5,619 nucleotides of DNA from Thermoanaerobaculia bacterium (GTDB lineage Bacteria > Acidobacteriota > Thermoanaerobaculia > Gp7-AA8). Position numbers and translations under genes: made by a program. Of the stretch, positions 1 to 5,619 are shown piece after piece (positions within the stretch are counted from its first letter, which is position 1; each line of letters begins with the position of its first letter). Location of the stretch: NCBI GenBank assembly GCA_017883215.1, contig JADGOA010000245.1, forward strand, positions 1 through 5,619, written 5' to 3'. The notes beneath the pieces are model-generated. The model saw only the letters and a list, made by a program, of their open reading frames with translations, had not been told where the DNA came from and made no database searches.

Positions 1-204
1 GGCGACCTGCAGGCCGCATGGAGCGCCGCCGAGGCCGGATGGGTCCGCGCGGGGCTCGCGAGCGACCGCGGCACGGCGCTTCGCGCCGATCTCGATCGGC
101 TGGTGCTGCAACTGCTCGTGCCCGAGCGTGCCAAAGTGCTCGCCGAGCCGCCCGAGACGCTGCGTCAGGAGTGGGAGCGGTTCAAAGGAAAGTGGACGCG
201 GTAG
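1..204 (+). CDS. C-terminal end of an unrecognised protein (5' truncated by the window)
   Basis: An open frame runs from the first base to a TAG stop at 202-204 and gives the last 67 residues of a protein that starts outside the window. I do not recognise the family. The visible tail looks helical and charged, with alternating Ala/Leu/Arg/Glu and several Trp. It begins with a stretch like a tetratricopeptide-repeat helix pair (DLQAAWSAAEAGW) and ends in a basic tail (FKGKWTR). A TPR-containing or similar helical-repeat protein is possible, but a single partial repeat cannot establish that. The frame is favoured as real because it is open to the edge, its composition is protein-like, and the next gene follows 57 bp after its stop on the same strand. 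No membrane segment or catalytic motif is visible in this fragment. Confidence 0.6.
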   Translation, partial: GDLQAAWSAAEAGWVRAGLASDRGTALRADLDRLVLQLLVPERAKVLAEPPETLRQEWERFKGKWTR

Positions 205-250
205 TTGGTGCGCAGAAATGGTCTGATTTCGATTGTTGCTTCTCTTCCTC

Positions 251-256
251 TGGAGG
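251..256 (+). promoter_or_regulatory. Shine-Dalgarno site that fixes the DUF4242 start
   Basis: TGGAGG sits 5 bases upstream of the ATG at 262. It is the only strong ribosome-binding site seen in this part of the window. It supports the ATG at 262 over the in-frame TTG at 205, which abuts the preceding stop codon and would add 19 residues. Confidence 0.7.
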
Positions 257-261
257 CTCTC

Positions 262-534
262 ATGCCGCAGTATCTGATTGAGCGTAACATCCCCGGCGCA
301 GGCAAGCTTACGTCCGCCGAGCTGAAGGCCATCTCCCAGAAGTCATGCAGTGTGCTGAATCAACTCGGTCCACAAATCCAGTGGGTACACAGCTACGTTA
401 CCGGAGATCAAATCTACTGTGTCTACCGCGCGCCGAACGAAGAGATGGTGCGGGAGCACGCCCGCCAAGGCGGGTTCCCCGCAAACCGGGTGTCAGAGAT
501 CAAGACCACGATCGACCCGACAACGGCAGAGTAG
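262..534 (+). CDS. DUF4242 family small protein (SCO4226-like, putative nickel-binding)
   Basis: This is a complete 90-residue protein, a normal length for the single-domain DUF4242 family (small ferredoxin-like alpha/beta proteins). One member, Streptomyces SCO4226, is described as nickel-binding. Matching features are the opening PQYLIERNIPGAG, the core WVHSYVTGDQIYCVYRAP at about residues 41-58, the HARQGGFPANRV segment at 66-77, and the IDPTT ending. His43, Cys53 and His66 are polar residues that could bind metal, but the actual ligands cannot be assigned here. There is no signal peptide or membrane segment, so it is probably cytoplasmic. The ATG at 262 is chosen because GGAGG lies 5 bp upstream and family proteins begin at this point. 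The in-frame TTG at 205 would add residues unlike the family. It lies 57 bp after the preceding stop and 55 bp before the phosphoesterase gene, possibly in one transcript. The family assignment is secure, the cellular role unknown. Confidence 0.87.
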   Translation: MPQYLIERNIPGAGKLTSAELKAISQKSCSVLNQLGPQIQWVHSYVTGDQIYCVYRAPNEEMVREHARQGGFPANRVSEIKTTIDPTTAE

Positions 535-589
535 CACCAGCCGCGCCGCCTCGCGACCGGCCACGATCGGGTGTATAAGAATCTTCGAC

Positions 590-1438
590 GTGCCACGTTG
601 CCTGTTCGTCGCCGATCTGCACGGCCGCACCGACCGGTATGTGAAGCTGTTCCAGGAGATTGCGACCTCCCGCCCGGCCGCCGTGTTCCTCGGAGGCGAT
701 CTCCTGCCGGCTGCCTTTGGCCCTCACGAGCAGGACGCCTTCATCGCGGATACCCTGGTCCCAGGATTCTCGGCGCTTCGCCTGCAGTTGGATCGGGCGT
801 ATCCCCACGTGTTCATCATTCTCGGCAACGACGATCTCCGCCTCCACGAGGGCGCCATCATTGAGGCCGAGGGCTTGGGGATCTGGGTCTACGCGCACCA
901 GCGGCGAGTCGCCTGGAGCGGGTACTCCGTGTATGGCTACGCGTGCGTGCCTCCGACACCGTTCCAGCTGAAGGACTGGGAGCGATACGATGTCTCGCGG
1001 TACGTCGACCCGAGCTGTCTTTCGCCCGAAGAGGGCTGGCGCAGTGTGCCAGTCCCGCCACACGAGCTGAAGTACCGCACGATCGCCGACGACCTCCGGA
1101 TGCTGGCCCTCGAGGACGCGCACGACGAAGCGATCGTCCTGTTCCACACGCCGCCGTACGACACGAAGCTCGACCGAGCCGCGCTGGACGGCAAGGCCAT
1201 CGATCACGCGCCGCTCGATGTTCATGTCGGCAGCATCGCCGTCAGGCACTTCATCGAAGCCCATCAACCTCTGCTGACCTTGCACGGACACATCCACGAG
1301 TCCGCTCGTATCACAGGCTCGTGGCACGATCGGCTGGGCCGGACGCGGATGTTGTCGGCGGCGCACGACGGCGACGAACTCGCCCTGGTCCGCTTCGATC
1401 CGAAACGACCAGACGAAGCCGTCCGCGATCTTCTGTGA
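590..1438 (+). CDS. Calcineurin-like metallophosphoesterase
   Basis: A 282-residue two-metal phosphoesterase that hydrolyses a phosphomono- or phosphodiester of unknown identity, probably in the cytoplasm since no signal peptide is seen. All the superfamily metal-binding blocks appear in order: D-x-H at D9/H11 (VADLHGR), GGD at 35-37, GN at 79-80 (IILGNDD), a lone His at 186 in LFHTPPYD, and GHIH at 233-236. The third block reads GNDD where many relatives have GNH[DE], so the usual general-acid His is replaced by Asp81. A cap-like insert lies between about residues 100 and 165 and includes YGYACVPPTPFQLKDW. The GTG at 590 is chosen because it sits directly before the first beta strand (CLFVADLH). 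The frame is open further upstream, but that would overlap the preceding gene with low-complexity Arg/Ser sequence. No strong ribosome-binding site is visible. The gene converges on the leftward operon with a 7-bp gap. Substrate cannot be predicted. Confidence 0.9.
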   Translation: MPRCLFVADLHGRTDRYVKLFQEIATSRPAAVFLGGDLLPAAFGPHEQDAFIADTLVPGFSALRLQLDRAYPHVFIILGNDDLRLHEGAIIEAEGLGIWVYAHQRRVAWSGYSVYGYACVPPTPFQLKDWERYDVSRYVDPSCLSPEEGWRSVPVPPHELKYRTIADDLRMLALEDAHDEAIVLFHTPPYDTKLDRAALDGKAIDHAPLDVHVGSIAVRHFIEAHQPLLTLHGHIHESARITGSWHDRLGRTRMLSAAHDGDELALVRFDPKRPDEAVRDLL

Positions 1439-1445
1439 CAGCGTT

Positions 1446-4400
1446 CTACTGATACCGAGCCAGCAGGCGCGCCGGGTCCGTCACGGCGCCGACCTTGACG
1501 GCATAGCTCGATCGACCGGCGATATCTTCGTCGGTGATGATGTGCACGTCGAGCAGCCCATCCGTGCGAGCGCCGGTCCGCAGGTAGTTCATCTCGCTCA
1601 AGCATCGACTCCAGCCATCGAGCCACGTTTCCATGGCGGCGCGCTGGTCCGGGGTGCCGCGGAGGTGCACGATGAGATCGATATCGCTCGCCGGGCCGGC
1701 CGTCGCGTTCTTGGTGCTGCCGAACACATACATCGCGAGGACACCGAACCGCGGCGCGTCGATCTCGGCTGCGATCCGCTCGGCCATTCTCAGGCGCCAG
1801 CGCCAGTGCTCATCGACCGCCTGACTGAGCTCGCGCCGGGGCTCCGACGCCGCACCCACCACAGGCCCCGCCGGTGCGGCGAGCATGCCGATCGCCTCGT
1901 CCAGATCGGCGTTCAACAGGATTCTCAACACGTGACCGTCAGCGGTTCGGGGAACGTCGATGACGCGCACGGTATCGGAGAGCCAGGCGTATTCCGGCAG
2001 CAGGTCGCCCAGGATACTGGGTGACTCGCGCAAGAAGTGTTCGTTGAATACGACGTGCGGATCGCCAGGAAACAACGGCAGATACCGAATGGACGACTCC
2101 ACCAGGTCCTGAAAGAAGTGGGTGCCGAACGACAGTTCCGGCACGTAACTCCCGTGGCGCGCAGCCATCTCGATCAGCATGGCTGTGTTGTTGACGTCCG
2201 AGTAGGTGACGTTCACGCCCAGCGTGATGTCGCCGCGACTGCCCCAGCGACCCGGCCCCATGAGAACGAACTGCCGCTTCGGCAGCAGGCTGTTCAACCG
2301 CCCAATGACTCTCCCCACCTCACGCAAGCTCGACACGTCGGGGAGTTGTCGGTAGCTCTCGGGATCCACGTAGACGATATGCGTGATGTCGCGTACGCTC
2401 CCGTTGGAGACGTAGCGGTTCGCGGAGAAGATGACCCGCTCGTCCGGCACATCCCGCGGAATCGGCGTCGGCGCGGCCACGTCCCCGGAGCTCTGCGACC
2501 GACACTGGAGGAGGTAGAAGTCTTTTCCGTCGGACGCAAATTCGAGGTCGACAGGCGTCCCCAGCCGCTCCTCGAGCAGGCGAAGCAGCGCGCGCATTTG
2601 CGAAATGAACGGGGTCCGCTCAATCAGCCCCTCGAAGGTGACGACACCGTGCTCGTGCGCGGGGTCCCAGCCGAACCCCACCGGACCGCGCACGCCGTCC
2701 TCATCGAGCTTGGAAACGATGAGCTCAATGGCGGGAAACTCCCAGCCGACCTCGCGCAGCAGCGCGTCGAGCTCGACTGTTTCAAACCGCCGCGTGTCAA
2801 GGTCGATGAGATCGACCTTGCTCGGCGAGTACCGAATGATCTCGTCCGTCGTGACATTGACCCGAAGACCCGGCTGACCCGGCGCGATCAGGATCGGGTA
2901 GTCGTCGCTGACGCGATCGACCGCACGGGTGCCAAGTCCGGGCACGAGCCGAAGCAGCCCGTCGCGGCGCGTGATGCGCGCCGACCATCGAAATTCGTTG
3001 GTGCTGAAGGCGACACCGGCAAATGCCGGCAGATAGTAGTGGCCGACATGCGTGCCGACGACTTCCTGGATCATCACGCCCATTTCCTCGTGCAGGTCGA
3101 GGAGCCCACGCTCGGCGCGATACTCGATGGGGTCCGGGCCGAAGAGTGAGGCGTAGACTTCGGCAATCGCGTCCGTGAGCGCGGCCAGACGCTCGCCCTT
3201 GGTTCCGCGGTTCGCCAGGAAGAGACTCTTGTACTTTCCCGAAAATGCCGCGCCCGGCCGGTCCTCGAGCAGACTCGAGCTACGGACGATGAGCGGCCGC
3301 TCATCGAACTCATCGAGAGCGGCCGCGAGCCCCCTGGCGATCTCCGCGGAAAAGGTCGAGTTCTTGAAGATGTGGACGATGTGCGGGTACTCGCGCCGGA
3401 TCTGGTCGATCTCCAGGTACTTGCGGTTGTAGAGATCCTCGAGGTGATTGTGCTCGACGAAGTCGAGCAGCGCATCGGAGGTGAGATACCACGTCCTGGG
3501 TATCTTCAGCCCGCTCAACGCATCAGCGTACTCGGTCGACTTCCGGACGATCTGGGCGGCGAGAAAGAGACCGGCGGCCTTGCCTCCCAGTTTCCCGCGG
3601 CTCGACGGCGGCGCAATCACACGGCCGGAGAGTTCGTGGAAATCACGGACATCGAGATACTGCTTGGCCGCATTGACGAAATCGAGATCGTCGGCGAAAA
3701 ACCGGCGCGCCAGAGACACGCGCAGGCCGATCTGCACGGCGCGTGACAGATCGTGGTCGGTGATGGTGGTCTGCTCGTAGCGGGCGAGCGCGTCGGTGAT
3801 CTCGGTGAGCGAAGTACCCGGATTCTCGACGGCCTTGATGAGGAAGCCGGACTTGTCGTCCTTGATCCATTTCTCGATACACGTGACGATCTCGGGCTCG
3901 CTCAGATTCTCCGCCGCAATCCGAAACGCGTCGTCGGTCAGCGCGAGCAGGTATTCCAGGCTCTTTCGTTCGAGCGGTCGGTTCTCGTCCAAGGAGTCCT
4001 CGCGCACGTTGCTCGCGAACCGCTCGAGCAGTGCCATGGCATCGGGGATCCCATTCCAACACAGATAGTTGATCATCCGCCGCGAGATGCGTGACAGCAG
4101 CTGGTGGTCGGTCTTGCGAAGAAACTCGATGATGACCCACCAGCCGGCCCGCTCCGCGGTCGGAAGGCCCTCGTTGGCGGCCTGCCAACTCGACGCGGCG
4201 CTCTGCAGCCGACGGTGCATCACGTAGTGGCCCAGGCTCTCGGCGATCGTGTTGACGAGTCGGCGCTCCTCTTTGAGGAACGGCCCCTCGTCGGCCTTGG
4301 GCATCTGTCGCGTGTAGAAGACTTCGACGGCGCCCACCGCCTCCGCGGCGGCGACGATTTCGGCGCGCAGAACCCATGGGGTCGGCACGGCCCGGGGCGG

Positions 4401-4610
4401 CTCGTAGATCGCGTGCTCGAGCGTGATGCGCGCCCAGCAGACGGTCGGATACTGCCAGCCCGGCGGAATCGCTTCGACGAGCGCCCGACACACCTCGTCC
4501 TGCGATGCTCCGGGTCGATTGACCGCCTCGTGCACGTTGTAGAGGCAGTGCAGTTCCTTCGCGCGCTCGCGGAGAGTCTCGACGATCTGGTCGACCGGTC
4601 CCTTCGTCAT
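1446..4610 (-). CDS. Multidomain protein: sensor-like N-terminus, PEP/pyruvate-binding ATP-grasp, shared module, C-terminal nucleotidyltransferase
   Basis: A complete 1054-residue protein. Residues 1-140 resemble the N-terminal sensory (GAF-like) region found before some histidine kinases: KELHCLY at 18-24, IPPGWQYP at 48-55, EVFYT at 96-100, EGPFLKEERRL at 108-118. Residues 150-330 are predominantly helical. Residues ~335-706 are a PPDK/PEP-synthase-type ATP-grasp domain: GKLGGKAAGL nucleotide loop near 339-348, IVRSSSLLED at 441-450, AGVAFSTN at 531-538, DLEFASDGKDFYLLQCR at 688-704. Residues ~724-850 form a module shared with the upstream gene (GPGRWGS at 785-791, ELSFGTHFF at 825-833). 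Residues ~935-1054 are a pol-beta-type nucleotidyltransferase: FGS at 963-965, DID at 976-978, probable third acid D1021. No T-S-H-A phosphohistidine motif or PEP-binding barrel is seen, so it is not an ordinary PEP synthase. The ATG overlaps the upstream TGA in ATGA; the frame is open 150 codons further up, but that stretch lies inside the upstream gene. Domain calls are firm, the reaction is unknown. Confidence 0.9.
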   Translation of the reverse strand: MTKGPVDQIVETLRERAKELHCLYNVHEAVNRPGASQDEVCRALVEAIPPGWQYPTVCWARITLEHAIYEPPRAVPTPWVLRAEIVAAAEAVGAVEVFYTRQMPKADEGPFLKEERRLVNTIAESLGHYVMHRRLQSAASSWQAANEGLPTAERAGWWVIIEFLRKTDHQLLSRISRRMINYLCWNGIPDAMALLERFASNVREDSLDENRPLERKSLEYLLALTDDAFRIAAENLSEPEIVTCIEKWIKDDKSGFLIKAVENPGTSLTEITDALARYEQTTITDHDLSRAVQIGLRVSLARRFFADDLDFVNAAKQYLDVRDFHELSGRVIAPPSSRGKLGGKAAGLFLAAQIVRKSTEYADALSGLKIPRTWYLTSDALLDFVEHNHLEDLYNRKYLEIDQIRREYPHIVHIFKNSTFSAEIARGLAAALDEFDERPLIVRSSSLLEDRPGAAFSGKYKSLFLANRGTKGERLAALTDAIAEVYASLFGPDPIEYRAERGLLDLHEEMGVMIQEVVGTHVGHYYLPAFAGVAFSTNEFRWSARITRRDGLLRLVPGLGTRAVDRVSDDYPILIAPGQPGLRVNVTTDEIIRYSPSKVDLIDLDTRRFETVELDALLREVGWEFPAIELIVSKLDEDGVRGPVGFGWDPAHEHGVVTFEGLIERTPFISQMRALLRLLEERLGTPVDLEFASDGKDFYLLQCRSQSSGDVAAPTPIPRDVPDERVIFSANRYVSNGSVRDITHIVYVDPESYRQLPDVSSLREVGRVIGRLNSLLPKRQFVLMGPGRWGSRGDITLGVNVTYSDVNNTAMLIEMAARHGSYVPELSFGTHFFQDLVESSIRYLPLFPGDPHVVFNEHFLRESPSILGDLLPEYAWLSDTVRVIDVPRTADGHVLRILLNADLDEAIGMLAAPAGPVVGAASEPRRELSQAVDEHWRWRLRMAERIAAEIDAPRFGVLAMYVFGSTKNATAGPASDIDLIVHLRGTPDQRAAMETWLDGWSRCLSEMNYLRTGARTDGLLDVHIITDEDIAGRSSYAVKVGAVTDPARLLARYQ
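4607..4610 (-). promoter_or_regulatory. ATGA stop/start overlap (translational coupling)
   Basis: On the minus strand the sequence ATGA contains the start codon of the downstream gene (4610-4608) and the TGA stop of the upstream gene (4609-4607). The bases just upstream of this ATG read GAAGCCCGC and give no strong ribosome-binding site, which fits re-initiation by ribosomes finishing the upstream gene. The arrangement implies one mRNA and linked amounts of the two proteins. Confidence 0.85.
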
Positions 4611-5619
4611 GCGGGCTTCAGAATGACACCGCGCCCGCTTCGACCGTCCACCTTGACGGTGAGCGGCGCCGCCAGCCGGACATGGCGAACAAACGCGGCG
4701 TCCCGAACGATCGACTGGCCGCTCAGCCACGCCCAGTCGACGTCGTACCCGATGTGCGGACGTGTGGAGAAATAGCTGACGCGAAAACTGGAGATGTTGT
4801 GGAAGAAATGGGAGCCCTGGCTCAACTCCACCGTAATCCCTGGCCGGGTGGCCTCGACGATGGCGCGTGCGCCACAGATGTGCCCCCAGTCGGTAGGGAT
4901 CCCCAAGGACGGATCCGAGCTGCCCCAGCGACCGAAGCCAATCAACAGATACGGCCGACCCTCGTCGAGGAGCGCCCGGTTCATGGCGGCAATCTCGCTC
5001 GCCATCTCGCGGGTGTGGCGTGTCTCGAACGTCTCGGGCTTCACGAAAACGATGTCGCACATAGTCTCGACGACGCCGTTGCCCAGCACCTCGTCCGATG
5101 CGAGCAAGACACGCGGCCCCGTCATCTCCTCTGGCTCAATCACGACCACCTGGTCGGACACGACCATCGGACGGACCTGCAGAAACCCGATTCGAGGCGG
5201 CTCCGCTGCACCGCGCGAGGCGGGAAGCGTGACCGCGAACTCGATTTCGACGGGCGCCTGAAGCGCGTCCTCGCACACAGCGAGCAGAGAGCGAATCACC
5301 CTATTGAGCGGCAGTTCCTCGAGCACGAGCAGGGGCGCAAAGGTCACCACGCGGGGACCGTCCCGGCCGGTTCCCGACACAAGTCGGTCGGCACGAGCGT
5401 CGTAGGTCGAGGCCACGAGCGTCAACGCTCCGTCGAAATCGGCGTCGGCCACATTCGCCTTCACGAGGTACTCCGTCTCGGCCGTTGGGTCGTAGGCGGG
5501 TGGACGTCCCATGTTCACGGCCCAGAATTCAGTCTGCGTCCGCTTCAGCTGATCGGCGGCCGACGCGAACGGCGGCGTCTGCCGCGGATCAGCGGGCGCG
5601 CGCGGGAACATGGCGTCGT
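4607..5619 (-). CDS. PEP/pyruvate-binding domain protein, C-terminal part (5' truncated by the window)
   Basis: At least 337 codons are visible, and the frame is open to the right edge. The Met codon at 5611 is therefore probably internal, because the start of the ATP-grasp domain is missing. Numbering from that Met, residues ~17-150 look like the end of a PPDK/PEP-synthase-type ATP-grasp domain: QTEFWAVNM at 26-34, VEIEF at 121-125, and the closing strand IGFLQVRPM at 141-149, equivalent to the LQARP-type end of PEP synthases. Residues ~166-287 are the module shared with the next gene: RVLLASDEVLGNGVV, IGFGRWGSSD at 224-233, and VELSQGSHFF at 261-270. The protein ends with a basic segment (VKVDGRSGRGVILKP). 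No phosphohistidine T-S-H-A motif or PEP-binding barrel follows, and no nucleotidyltransferase is present, unlike its neighbour. The role is unknown. Coupling through ATGA to the downstream paralog suggests the two act together, perhaps as a hetero-complex. Its N-terminal domains lie outside the window. Confidence 0.85.
   Translation of the reverse strand, partial: DAMFPRAPADPRQTPPFASAADQLKRTQTEFWAVNMGRPPAYDPTAETEYLVKANVADADFDGALTLVASTYDARADRLVSGTGRDGPRVVTFAPLLVLEELPLNRVIRSLLAVCEDALQAPVEIEFAVTLPASRGAAEPPRIGFLQVRPMVVSDQVVVIEPEEMTGPRVLLASDEVLGNGVVETMCDIVFVKPETFETRHTREMASEIAAMNRALLDEGRPYLLIGFGRWGSSDPSLGIPTDWGHICGARAIVEATRPGITVELSQGSHFFHNISSFRVSYFSTRPHIGYDVDWAWLSGQSIVRDAAFVRHVRLAAPLTVKVDGRSGRGVILKPA

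Noticed and set aside
205..261. Promoter in the gap before the DUF4242 gene
   Set aside because: I looked for -35/-10 pairs and found only poor matches; the gap supports a ribosome-binding site but no promoter call.
461..474. Inverted repeat CCCGCC-AA-GGCGGG as a terminator or hairpin
   Set aside because: The loop is too short for the full stem, no T-run follows, and the bases encode the conserved HARQGGFP part of the DUF4242 protein.
419..589. Upstream extension of the phosphoesterase frame from the ATG at about 419
   Set aside because: It overlaps most of the DUF4242 gene and encodes Arg/Ser/Thr-rich sequence. The fold starts right after the GTG at 590.
500..1366. Minus-strand open frame (288 codons) antisense to the phosphoesterase
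   Set aside because: Mirror-frame shadow of a gene with all phosphoesterase motifs on the plus strand; the translation shows no recognisable domain.
2037..3149. Long plus-strand open frame (370 codons) antisense to the ATP-grasp region
   Set aside because: In GC-rich DNA the complementary frame of a real gene is often open. The translation is rich in Arg/His/Val without family motifs, while the minus-strand frame has clear domain motifs.
1446..4610. Annotating the complete protein as PEP synthase (ppsA) or pyruvate phosphate dikinase
   Set aside because: Only the ATP-grasp domain matches. The T-S-H-A phosphohistidine motif and the PEP-binding barrel are not seen, and extra unrelated domains flank it.
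4611..5060. 150-codon upstream extension of the 1054-residue protein's reading frame
   Set aside because: It overlaps entirely with the upstream PEP/pyruvate-binding gene, whose frame carries recognisable motifs. The extension has Arg/Gly-rich shadow-type sequence, and the ATG at 4610 has the ATGA overlap.

Overview
The window is GC-rich bacterial DNA, and almost every base is coding. No RNA gene, insertion sequence, CRISPR array or long repeat was seen. No gene is a clear taxonomic marker. The base composition and the gene types (DUF4242, a sensor-linked PEP/pyruvate-binding protein) would suit a GC-rich soil or environmental Gram-negative such as an Acidobacteriota member, but this is only a guess from general familiarity.

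Layout. The first ~1.44 kb is read rightward and holds three genes: the C-terminal tail of an unrecognised protein (1-204), a 90-residue DUF4242 protein (262-534), and a calcineurin-like metallophosphoesterase (590-1438). The gaps between them are 57 and 55 bp, so they may form one transcription unit. The remaining ~4.2 kb is read leftward and holds two genes of one family. The upstream one (4607-5619) is cut by the right edge of the window. The downstream one (1446-4610) is complete at 1054 residues. They share a 4-bp ATGA stop/start overlap, which is typical of translationally coupled partners. The two blocks converge with only 7 bp between their stop codons.

The main interest is the leftward pair. 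Both proteins carry a PPDK/PEP-synthase-type ATP-grasp (PEP/pyruvate-binding) domain; for the upstream gene only the end of it is visible. Both continue into the same ~125-residue module with the signatures G-x-G-R-W-G-S and E-L-S-x-G-[ST]-H-F-F. Neither shows the T-S-H-A phosphohistidine swivel motif or the PEP-binding barrel of true PEP synthases. The complete protein also has an N-terminal sensor-like region resembling the front part of some histidine kinases, and a C-terminal nucleotidyltransferase domain with all three predicted catalytic acids. The architecture sensor / helical linker / ATP-grasp / shared module / nucleotidyltransferase, encoded next to a paralogous partner, looks like a signal-responsive phosphoryl- or nucleotidyl-transfer system whose substrate cannot be read from the sequence.
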